From Gardnerella vaginalis ATCC 14018 = JCM 11026 (GTDB lineage Bacteria; Actinomycetota; Actinomycetes; Actinomycetales; Bifidobacteriaceae): 64,000 bases of DNA. Each line of letters starts with the position of its first letter. Positions within the stretch are counted from its first letter, which is position 1. Location: assembly GCF_001042655.1 (NCBI RefSeq), contig NZ_AP012332.1, positions 124,001 to 188,000 of the forward strand, in the 5' to 3' direction. The notes beneath the pieces are model-generated. The model had not been told where the DNA came from. It saw only the letters and a program-made list of their open reading frames with translations, and searched no databases. This document shows, one piece after another, positions 7,539-15,009 of the stretch. Made by a program: the position numbers and the translations under genes.

Positions 7539-8368
7539 ACGAGAAAACTAAGCATCCTGTGCTTTGGACCACGCTTTTTGCTGTAGTGAGTTTGTTGTGG
7601 ATTTTCCCAATCGCGTTAGTGTTTATGAATTCCTTTAAGTCAAAGGTGTATATTGCTAGCGAGCCATTTTCACTTACTCCAAAGTCGTTTATTGGTTTTG
7701 ATAATTACGTTCTTGGCATTAACCGCACGAATTTGTTGATGAGCTTCTGGTGGACAATTGTTGTAACGATTGGCGCTGTGGTTCTGATTCTTTTGTGCAC
7801 TTCGATGTGTGCATGGTGGATTGTGCGAGTAAACAATTGGGCTGCAAGGCTGCTTTACGTATTGTTCTTGTTCAATATGATTGTGCCGTTCCAGATGGTT
7901 ATGTTCACTCTTTCCAACATCACTACAAAGCTTGGATTGAACACCCCTTGGGGATTGTGGATTATCTACCTTGGTTTTGGCGCAGGTTTGGCTGTGTTTA
8001 TTTTCACGGGCGTTGTGAAGGGTATTCCTCAGGAATTGGAAGAGTCCGCAATGATTGATGGTGCTTCAGTGCCTCGCATATTCTTCCAGATTATTGTTCC
8101 AATTATGAGACCTGCTATTATATCTGTGTCGATTTTGCAAACAATGTGGATTTGGAATGACTTCCTTCTTCCTTACCTCACTTTGGATTTGAACAAGTAT
8201 AAGACTGTTTCGATTGCAGTTCAATATTTGAAGGGTGGTTATGGTTCCGTTGAAATGGGTGCCATGATGGGCTGCTTGGTTCTTGCCATTCTTCCAATTA
8301 TTATCTTCTACCTCATCTGCCAGAAGTATATTATCAAAGGCGTTATGGCTGGTGCGGTAAAAGGCTGA
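7535..8368 (+). CDS. CUT1 sugar ABC transporter permease (MalG-like)
   Basis: 277 residues with six predicted membrane helices. The EAA loop is EESAMIDGASVPRIFFQIIVPIMRP, and the C-terminus ends in the short IIKGVMAGAVKG typical of MalG-class permeases, which reaches into the ATPase dimer. The start overlaps the previous gene by four bases, with GGAGG of AAGGAGGTGGCAGC just upstream. Together with the previous permease it forms the membrane channel of a malto-oligosaccharide-type importer. A strong hairpin follows the stop. Confidence 0.92.
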   Translation: MNEKTKHPVLWTTLFAVVSLLWIFPIALVFMNSFKSKVYIASEPFSLTPKSFIGFDNYVLGINRTNLLMSFWWTIVVTIGAVVLILLCTSMCAWWIVRVNNWAARLLYVLFLFNMIVPFQMVMFTLSNITTKLGLNTPWGLWIIYLGFGAGLAVFIFTGVVKGIPQELEESAMIDGASVPRIFFQIIVPIMRPAIISVSILQTMWIWNDFLLPYLTLDLNKYKTVSIAVQYLKGGYGSVEMGAMMGCLVLAILPIIIFYLICQKYIIKGVMAGAVKG

Positions 8369-8399
8369 GGTCTTTTCTCCTTCGGACCTCGGTTGCATG

Positions 8400-8440
8400 A
8401 TGATGGTGGTTGCAAAACTTTGCTTCCACCATCATTTGTG
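8400..8440 (+). terminator. Hairpin after the permease pair
   Basis: ATGATGGTGG (8400-8409) pairs perfectly with CCACCATCAT (8426-8435), followed by a short TTTGTG. A smaller GAGGTC/GACCTC hairpin precedes it. The T-run is short, so termination may be partial and some transcription may continue into the YesL-type gene. Confidence 0.65.
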
Positions 8441-8515
8441 TTTAGGAGTATTTTTTAGTGTATTGTTGTTTTAGATTTGTTTTAGATTGCGTTTAACTAT
8501 GCAGGAGTGGTTGTA

Positions 8516-9130
8516 ATGATTTCTTTTGGAAGCCCCGATTCAAAGTTTGCTCAAGGAATGGAATCGTTTGCAGACGCAGTATGGCTTACCATTTTAATGA
8601 TTATTACGAGTGTTCCGATTATAACGATTGGCGCATCAATTACAGCTGCTCATGAAACTGCTAGAAGGATTGAGCGCGGAGAAGCACACACAACTTCAAT
8701 CTATTTTAAATCTTTTAAAAATAATTTTGTTAAATCTACTATTATTTGGATAATCTTGCTTCCGATTCTTGTGGCAATTGTAGGGTCTTGGATTTTTCTG
8801 CAGCTTACGCCACTTTTAATAATAAAGTTTGCGATCAGTATTTTATGGATTTTGGTTGCTCAATGGGTGTTTGCTCTTCAAGCAAGATTTGAAAATTCTG
8901 TTGGTAGAACTTTGATTAATTCGTTGATTTTTAGCGTATCTTACATTGCAACCACTTTTATGATGGTTTTGCTTGATTTTGTATTTTTTGCGCTTGTCTA
9001 TTTATCTTTAAAGTATTTTTTGCAGGGATTGCCATTGTTGATTTTGCTTGGATGGGGGTCTTTGATTATGCTTCACACTCCGCTGCTTGAGCGCGTGTTT
9101 GCAAAATACGTTAAAACAAGTGGTAAGTGA
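8516..9130 (+). CDS. YesL-like (DUF624) membrane protein
   Basis: 204 residues from the ATG at 8516. AGGAG at 8503-8507 with an 8-base gap supports this start over the in-frame GTG at 8507, which overlaps the SD itself. The protein has an N-terminal segment FADAVWLTILMIITSVPIITIGASITAAHETARRIERGE, then three to four further hydrophobic helices. The ITIGASITAAHETARRI segment is the recognisable YesL/DUF624 core. These small membrane proteins are habitually encoded beside CUT1 sugar importers and glycoside hydrolases in Gram-positive bacteria; the biochemical function is not established. It lies directly downstream of the two permeases. Confidence 0.85.
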   Translation: MISFGSPDSKFAQGMESFADAVWLTILMIITSVPIITIGASITAAHETARRIERGEAHTTSIYFKSFKNNFVKSTIIWIILLPILVAIVGSWIFLQLTPLLIIKFAISILWILVAQWVFALQARFENSVGRTLINSLIFSVSYIATTFMMVLLDFVFFALVYLSLKYFLQGLPLLILLGWGSLIMLHTPLLERVFAKYVKTSGK

Positions 9131-9147
9131 TTTGTGAATTGACATTA

Positions 9148-9224
9148 GTAACCAGAGAATTAGATGTAACCAAGTAATCGGGTATTCGGATAACTGGGTA
9201 ATCGGGGGTAACTAGGTATCCGTG
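9148..9224. repeat. Degenerate ~20-bp direct repeats
   Basis: About four imperfect copies of a GTAACCAAGTAATCGGG-like word follow one another just after the YesL-type gene. They do not encode protein. The rest of the 9131-9522 gap holds a hairpin at 9242-9277 and an AT-rich tail; no gene is seen. Confidence 0.5.
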
Positions 9225-9241
9225 TATTCTGCAGAATAATT

Positions 9242-9277
9242 AATGAGGCGAACACCATCATGGATGCTCGCCTCATT
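9242..9277. terminator. Bidirectional hairpin between convergent genes
   Basis: AATGAGGCGA (9242-9251) pairs with TCGCCTCATT (9268-9277). It lies between the plus-strand YesL-like gene and the minus-strand malQ. There is no long T-run, so the terminator call rests on stem strength and position. Confidence 0.5.
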
Positions 9278-9522
9278 TGGGACATCATTACAAGGTGCTT
9301 TAAATGTGCAACTATGCGCAAATCCTAACACCATGTCGGGGAGGGAAACAAGTTACTCTTAACAGATAACCATGCCCTTTCATTATACTCTAAATAGCTT
9401 TATTTATAAAGGTTTTCACCCTTTCTTTTTTGTTATTTTTATTGTTATTTTGGCTTAAATTCTAATTATTTTTTGCCGTTCATAACAGCTGCCATAGAAA
9501 GCACTCTAGGTGACTTAAACAC

Positions 9523-11715
9523 TTAGTCGGTATGAACAACATTGCCATCTTTATCAGCAAGAGGAATACGCCAATTTGGATATTCTGTACTGGTTCCAGG
9601 CTGATTCTGCGAACGCTTTTCTCCAACTGCGTCAACAAGCGCCACTTGCAAAAGCAAAGATGGGGAAGTGCGCATAACCGCATGCATAGCCTCCACAATC
9701 TCTTGCACATGGTCTTCTACATGTTCGGCAGCATCCTTGCTAATCCATCCGCCTTCCAAAAGCATCTTCATCATGGCGTCTCGTTCTGCGCTCGCAGCCT
9801 TCTGGAAGCTTTCTACAGAATCGGTAAGCAAATGAAGCTCCTCGCGAAGCTTAACATGCTCGAAAGCAAGGTATCCAGCTGTAGGTGGCATGTCGTGAGT
9901 TGTAACAGATGCCAAAGCGTATTCGCGGTATGTGGAAGGGTTTGCAAATATAGTCTGCTTTTTACCAGCCTTCTTAGCGGCTTTTTCTGCATCGTCGTCG
10001 TGAGTGAACCATTCAACAACAGTTCCAAGAATTCCGTGCGAGGCAAGAACCTTAGAAACATATGCTGGAACAGTGCCCAAATCTTCGCCAATCACCAATC
10101 CGCCTGCGCGAGTCGCCTCAATGCTAAGCACAGCAAGCATAGCGTCCACGTTGTAGTACACGTAAGCACCGTTTTTAGCTCCTTGACCTTGCGGAATCCA
10201 CCATAAGCGGAAAAGCCCGAGCACGTGGTCAATGCGAACCGCGCCAGCATGCAAGAACACGTTGTGAACCATGTCTCGGTATGCAATGTAACCAGTTTCG
10301 TCTAGATAATTAGGGTCAAATGGAGGCTGACCCCAATCCTGACCTTGCTGGTTGTAGAAGTCTGGAGGTGCACCAACGCTAACGCCGTTAGCAAATCGCT
10401 CTGGGCTCCACCACACATCTGCGCCATAGCCGTGAACGCCAACAGCCATGTCTTGCATAAGACCTATTGCCATTCCAGCGGCTTTAGCTTCGGCGTGGGC
10501 AGCTGCAACCTGCTCGTCTGCAATCCACTGCAGCCAGCGGTGGAACTCCAACAAATCAGCGTGCTCGCACTTAAGCGCGTCAATCTGAGGAGTGCCCTTG
10601 CCAGTGGTATCAAACCAAAGGTTATCTCCCCAAGGAGCGCCCCAAACCTCGAAGGCTACGCACCAAGTCGCAAAAGCGTCTAAGTCTTCTCCAGAACGCG
10701 CCTTAAAGTCTGCGAAATCCTGCTCACGCTCTGCGCTTCTAGGCTGCTCAAAAATTATCTTTAGTGCTGGTAGCTTTGCGCTCCAAGCAGCGTTAATATC
10801 CATAGGATTTGGATCGTTGTTTTGCGCTTCAACCGACTCGTGCAGAGCTTCCACTTGTTCTCTCTGGCTATCGCTTAATTGCGTGTATTCTGGAATATCC
10901 TGTGGGCGAATATAAGTTACGTTTAAGAATCTGCGCGACTCAGGCAAATAAGGCGAAGGCTCTAAAGGCGCCACTGGTGCGCAGGCGTGAATTGGGTTTA
11001 TAAGCATGAAGTCGGCTTTGCCAATGCTACCCGCGTCTTTAAGCAGCCTACGCAAGTCTCCATAATCGCCAACTCCCCAAGATTCCTTTGATCGCACGGA
11101 GTAGAGCTGAGTCATGTAACCCCAGCGATGGCGTTCCTGAACGCTTTGCGGAAGAGGGATTCTTGCTGGAGCAGAAATCAGTGTAACCTGAGCATGCAAG
11201 GCGCATTCGTCATCTACAGTTGCTTTCAGAGTGTGGTAACCCATTGGCAAATCTTCTGGAAGTTCCAGCAATAAGTCGCCCTCTTTGCTTGTCTTAAAGT
11301 TATTAAGCGGCTTATCAGGCGTATCCTCGTATTCTGTTCCGTCTTCTAAAGTCAGTGTTACGTGGATTTTGCTTGGGTCGATTGCACTACCGCCAGTGTG
11401 CACAGGCACTATTGTTTTTGTGCCATTAAAGCATACAACTGTTGGTGGCAGAAGTTCGCTATCTCGCTTTTCTTGCACTCGTTTTAGTGAGTTTGCAATA
11501 TTTTCCTCTGTATCTGCTTGCCAACCTAGTGCATCTAGCACGCCAACAAGAGCTTCATCGGTAATTTCCGTATAGTCGCCTAGTTGGTCGATGTAGAAAG
11601 TTGCAACTCCGCAGGCTTTTGCTAACTGAATTAGTGGACGATTGAGTCGTTCTGTGCTTTCTTCTACGGGCACAGGCGTGGCAGCCTTTGTTTTGGCGTT
11701 GTCTGTTGTGCTCAT
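9523..11715 (-). CDS. malQ: 4-alpha-glucanotransferase (amylomaltase, GH77)
   Basis: 730 residues, the usual length for the long actinobacterial MalQ. GH77 hallmarks are present: RWGYMTQLYSVRSKESWGVGDYGDL near the start of the barrel, RIDHVLGLFRLWWIP with the catalytic Asp, GEDLGTVP with the general acid Glu, and TTHDMPPTAGYL with the transition-state Asp. It disproportionates malto-oligosaccharides in the cytoplasm by transferring glucan chains, releasing glucose. AAAGGAG lies six bases before the ATG. It is convergent with the permease operon, and its promoter carries the same LacI-type operator as the binding-protein gene, so importer and enzyme are likely co-regulated. The first ~60 residues are an extra N-terminal region outside the catalytic barrel. 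Confidence 0.96.
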   Translation of the reverse strand: MSTTDNAKTKAATPVPVEESTERLNRPLIQLAKACGVATFYIDQLGDYTEITDEALVGVLDALGWQADTEENIANSLKRVQEKRDSELLPPTVVCFNGTKTIVPVHTGGSAIDPSKIHVTLTLEDGTEYEDTPDKPLNNFKTSKEGDLLLELPEDLPMGYHTLKATVDDECALHAQVTLISAPARIPLPQSVQERHRWGYMTQLYSVRSKESWGVGDYGDLRRLLKDAGSIGKADFMLINPIHACAPVAPLEPSPYLPESRRFLNVTYIRPQDIPEYTQLSDSQREQVEALHESVEAQNNDPNPMDINAAWSAKLPALKIIFEQPRSAEREQDFADFKARSGEDLDAFATWCVAFEVWGAPWGDNLWFDTTGKGTPQIDALKCEHADLLEFHRWLQWIADEQVAAAHAEAKAAGMAIGLMQDMAVGVHGYGADVWWSPERFANGVSVGAPPDFYNQQGQDWGQPPFDPNYLDETGYIAYRDMVHNVFLHAGAVRIDHVLGLFRLWWIPQGQGAKNGAYVYYNVDAMLAVLSIEATRAGGLVIGEDLGTVPAYVSKVLASHGILGTVVEWFTHDDDAEKAAKKAGKKQTIFANPSTYREYALASVTTHDMPPTAGYLAFEHVKLREELHLLTDSVESFQKAASAERDAMMKMLLEGGWISKDAAEHVEDHVQEIVEAMHAVMRTSPSLLLQVALVDAVGEKRSQNQPGTSTEYPNWRIPLADKDGNVVHTD

Positions 11716-11760
11716 GATGCTCCTTTGTTAATCAGTGGCACATGTAATCTCGTCGCATCG

Positions 11761-11780
11761 ATGTTGGTTTGCAAACGATG
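11761..11780. promoter_or_regulatory. LacI-type operator downstream of the malQ promoter
   Basis: GTTTGCAAAC (11767-11776) is a perfect palindrome; on the minus strand it reads CATCGTTTGCAAACCAACAT. It lies between the -10 box and the malQ start, where bound repressor would block elongation, and about 90 bases from the second operator, so looping is possible. Confidence 0.65.
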
Positions 11781-11835
11781 TTGAAGAGTGCGATTTCTCA
11801 ACACCTCACTGGATTGAGGCACGCTCTAGCTAACC

Positions 11836-11867
11836 ATTATATTAAGTATTGATATCGTTTGCAATAT
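11836..11867 (-). promoter_or_regulatory. malQ promoter overlapped by a LacI-type operator
   Basis: Read on the minus strand: TTGCAA (11864-11859), a 17-base spacer and TATAAT (11841-11836). The operator TATCGTTTGCAATAT (11853-11867) covers the -35 box. It is identical over 15 bases to the operator ahead of the binding-protein gene at 3613, with the same placement on a TTGCAA -35. Confidence 0.75.
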
Positions 11868-11892
11868 TGGCGATTTTCGTGGCACTTAACAA

Positions 11893-11927
11893 AAAACCGC
11901 AGAAGGTTAAATACCAACTGCGGTTTT
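11893..11927 (-). terminator. Terminator of the coiled-coil protein gene
   Basis: AAAACCGCAG (11893-11902) pairs perfectly with CTGCGGTTTT (11918-11927). On the minus strand the stem is followed by a T-run (TTTTTTG). A heptamer TTATTTG is repeated three times just inside, at about 11929-11949. Confidence 0.8.
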
Positions 11928-11966
11928 GTTATTTGTTATTTGTTATTTGCGCATATTTGCTGCTAC

Positions 11967-14564
11967 TTACTTGCGACGGATTCGCATAAAGTGCCATCCT
12001 GCGCCGATTGCTGCGATTCCAGCAGTTATGCTTCCTGCGATTGCTGCAATTAGCGTTGTGCTGTTGTCAGCGGCGTGCTCACCGTTGTTTGCGCCAGATG
12101 CCTGAGCGCTCTTATCGCTGCTATTGTCTTCGCTCTTTGAGTCTTCGTTCTTGGACTCTTCGGATTCCTTCTGATTTTCATCTTTTGCAGAATCGTTAGA
12201 TGTGTTCTTGGACTCTTCGCTCTTTGTTGTGTTTGCGGAGCTTGCTGTAGGAGCAGCAGATGCTGCAGCACGAGGCGTGCGTGCAGGAATCTCTGCGGTT
12301 GCTGGCGACTTAGCAGTAGCATTTTCTACGAGTTCTTCTGCAGCTTTTGCGGTATGCGTGGACTCCGTTTGGTTCGCTGGAACAGCACTGTGCTTAGGTG
12401 CAGCCTGTGGTGCAGACTGTGATACAGAAGGAGCCGAAGCCTGTGGCGCACTTGGTGCAGCATTGTTCTGTGGCGCATTCTGTGGAGTGCTTGGAGCTGG
12501 AGCAGGAGCTGGTGTAGAAGGAGCTGGCTTCTGAACCTGTGGATTCAAAGATTCCTCAGCCTTTTGCTTTGCTGCAGTGAGACTATTTTCCACAGCATTT
12601 AACGTGTTTGTTGAATTATCAAGTTCTTTGGCTCGATTAGCAACCTCTTTTATCATTAAATCAAAAGCTGTTTCGATATTAGTTTTGCTTGCAGCATACT
12701 TTGAAATAAGTGTACGCTTGGTCTCTTCAATTGAAGCTTTTAGCTCTAAGATTTTTGCTTTAGTTGCTTCAACATTAGTTTTAGCATCATTTAGTTTTTG
12801 CTTTGCTGTTTCAGCAAGTTGTTTAGTCGCCTCGACATTAGTTTTAGCTTCGGATATTTCTTTATCGATTCGCTTCAAGTCTTCTTTCAGTTGATTAAGA
12901 TTCTTTTCGGCGGTCTCCTTATCTATTTTAGCGTTTTCAAAATTAGCTTTTTCATCTTGAACTTTTTTCTCTGCTTTTTGTGCTTCTTCTGTTCTTGCCA
13001 GTAAGCTTTGAGCAGCTTTTTCTGCCTCTTCTTTAGCTTTTTCTGCATCTCTGCTAGCGACATTTAGATCTTTTTCAGCATCTTGTTTAGATTCTTTTAG
13101 CTCTTTTATAGTATTCTCAAGCTCAGCTAGTTCGGATTCTTTATCTGAAACTTTTTTAGCTAAAGAATTAGATTCAGACTTCTTCTCATTGGCAGCTTTT
13201 CGAGCATCTTTTGCATTATCAGAAATTCTTGTTAAAGAATTTATCTCAGAAGTCAATTCAGAAATTGTATCTAATAGATCTCTTATTTGACTACTTTTAT
13301 CTGCTTTGGCAAGTTCTTCTTCTGCTTTTTTTGCTTCAGTACTTAGTTTTTCGCTATTTTCTTTTGCGGTACTAGCTTCGTTTTTTAATTGCTCTTCAAT
13401 ATCTTGCGCCTCTGTCTTTTTAGTTTGCGCGTTAGTTAATTTTTCTATGTGTGAAGGATCACCAAGTTTTGATCTATCGGATTCTAATTTTTGTAATTCT
13501 CTCTCATATTCGGCAACTTTTTCTTTTTGTTTCGTATATGCAAGTTGTTTTTGGGCAGCAGTTTTTTCTGCTTCTTCAGCTTGTTTTTTAGTCGAAGCAA
13601 CTTTTTCTTTTAACTGATTAATTTTGTTTTGATCATTGTCAGCATCAAGAGTTTTTAGATTTTCTTCTGCAGTTTTAATTTGCTTAGTAATGTTCTCAAT
13701 CTTATTATCGACGCCTTCAGCAGCTGCTTCCTTTTGCTGTGCTTCCTTTTCAAGCTTTTCAGCTTCTACCTTAGTGGATTCAGACTTTTGCTTAGCTTCA
13801 GCTAACTCTGCTTCAAGCTTAGATTTAGCCTCTTCTTCATTTGCTAAATCTTCTGCAGTTTCTTCGTTGTCATCTTTTGCGTCCTCAGCAAGTTCATCTT
13901 TTGCAGCTTTTTCTTCAGACCTAATTTTGTTTACTTGATCAGCATTTTGCTTAGCCTCGTCAGTCACTTTCTTGTCTTTTTCTGCCTCTTTTACGGCTTT
14001 ACTCTTCTCTTCAATGCGCTGCTCGGCATTTGCTATATTCTGAGTCTCTGTTTCTATTTTCTTATTGGTCTCAGCAATGCTATTTTCTGCATTATTTTTC
14101 TTTTCTACAGCTTCATTAATTTTTCTTGCAGTATCTTCAGCTTCTTGTTTTGCTTCTTCTACAGCTTTATTTGCTTCATTATGCTTATTCTGAGCTTCTT
14201 TTTGTAGATTCTTTGATTCTTCGACTTTTTGGAGTATTTCTGCATTTGCTGGAGTGTTATTCTTAGATGTGCCTGAACCTTGAACCGTTCCAGGATTTTC
14301 TTTCTCTTGCTTGCCAGCATCAGCGTCGCCAGTAACAGGCGAGTTAACGGTTTGTGGTTTAAAATCTTCTGGACCATAAGAAACAACATTGCTAACAGCA
14401 TTAAAACCAGTGTCGGATATTGTCTTAACATGTGCTGTTGGATTGTGAGACGTATCTGTTGTAGTCGCGTCGGCTGCGTTGGCAGCGTTTGCAATGCTTA
14501 TGCTTCCAATAAGAGCCAAAGAGCTTGCGCCCAAAGAGATAGCGGCTGCAATCTTAGCGTTCAT
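11967..14564 (-). CDS. Secreted, membrane-anchored coiled-coil surface protein
   Basis: 865 residues from the ATG at 14564, which has GAGGTA six bases upstream; a longer frame adds 20 residues without a ribosome site. Residues 1-30 form a signal peptide (MNAKIAAAISLGASSLALIG). Residues ~95-660 are an almost uninterrupted Glu/Lys/Ala heptad-rich coiled coil. A Pro/Ala/Ser linker follows (QKPAPSTPAPAPAPSTP and onward), then a Ser/Glu/Asp-rich spacer, and a C-terminal hydrophobic helix (TTLIAAIAGSITAGIAAIGAGWHF) ending MRIRRK. The layout resembles Gram-positive wall-spanning M-protein-like rods, but no LPXTG is visible, so it may be membrane-held rather than sortase-linked. A spacer or adhesin function is inferred. 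It is flanked by glucan genes on the same strand, with its own terminator. Confidence 0.8.
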   Translation of the reverse strand: MNAKIAAAISLGASSLALIGSISIANAANAADATTTDTSHNPTAHVKTISDTGFNAVSNVVSYGPEDFKPQTVNSPVTGDADAGKQEKENPGTVQGSGTSKNNTPANAEILQKVEESKNLQKEAQNKHNEANKAVEEAKQEAEDTARKINEAVEKKNNAENSIAETNKKIETETQNIANAEQRIEEKSKAVKEAEKDKKVTDEAKQNADQVNKIRSEEKAAKDELAEDAKDDNEETAEDLANEEEAKSKLEAELAEAKQKSESTKVEAEKLEKEAQQKEAAAEGVDNKIENITKQIKTAEENLKTLDADNDQNKINQLKEKVASTKKQAEEAEKTAAQKQLAYTKQKEKVAEYERELQKLESDRSKLGDPSHIEKLTNAQTKKTEAQDIEEQLKNEASTAKENSEKLSTEAKKAEEELAKADKSSQIRDLLDTISELTSEINSLTRISDNAKDARKAANEKKSESNSLAKKVSDKESELAELENTIKELKESKQDAEKDLNVASRDAEKAKEEAEKAAQSLLARTEEAQKAEKKVQDEKANFENAKIDKETAEKNLNQLKEDLKRIDKEISEAKTNVEATKQLAETAKQKLNDAKTNVEATKAKILELKASIEETKRTLISKYAASKTNIETAFDLMIKEVANRAKELDNSTNTLNAVENSLTAAKQKAEESLNPQVQKPAPSTPAPAPAPSTPQNAPQNNAAPSAPQASAPSVSQSAPQAAPKHSAVPANQTESTHTAKAAEELVENATAKSPATAEIPARTPRAAASAAPTASSANTTKSEESKNTSNDSAKDENQKESEESKNEDSKSEDNSSDKSAQASGANNGEHAADNSTTLIAAIAGSITAGIAAIGAGWHFMRIRRK

Positions 14565-14924
14565 ATTTACCTCATTCTTCAAATCATTTAGGTTTGGGTG
14601 TGGGGGTATTTGTTTAATTATCAAGTTGTAAGATCAAAGCGCTGGCATACAATCCGTGTCTGTATTGCGTCTCTGTCTTGTTTCTAGACTTTCTACTCTT
14701 CTCTACTCTGCATATTTCTCCACTTTGCATATACACAATAGGGGTATAAAGTATAAAAGTTATTCTAACAGAATCACAGGAATAATTCGCTCACTTTGGC
14801 AAGTTATAAGGAACAATTAAGGAAATTACAAGGATTCGCCTTGAAATATTAGTATCCGACTCAGTATTCGAAAATATTGGGTTATTCCCCAAAATATTAA
14901 TATTCAATCATAAGCCAAAAAATA

Positions 14925-14973
14925 ATCCCGACTTTGTTCCCAAATCACAGGAATAAGAGAACAAAATCGGGAT
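14925..14973 (-). terminator. Terminator of the malE-malF-malG-pullulanase operon
   Basis: ATCCCGACTTTGTTC (14925-14939) pairs with GAACAAAATCGGGAT (14959-14973), 15 bp with one mismatch. On the minus strand the stem runs into TTATTTTTTGG. The remaining part of the 14565-15009 gap is the AT-rich upstream region of the coiled-coil gene, with a bulged AATATTGGG/CCCAAAATATT stem near 14871-14899; no gene is seen. Confidence 0.8.
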
Positions 14974-15009
14974 AAATTGCGAGCCGAGCGCGCTCAAGAA
15001 CTCAAGCAA

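Noticed and set aside
9300-9420. Possible structured RNA or tRNA before the malQ 3' end
   Set aside because: No T-loop or acceptor-stem pattern could be built; only weak local pairing was found.
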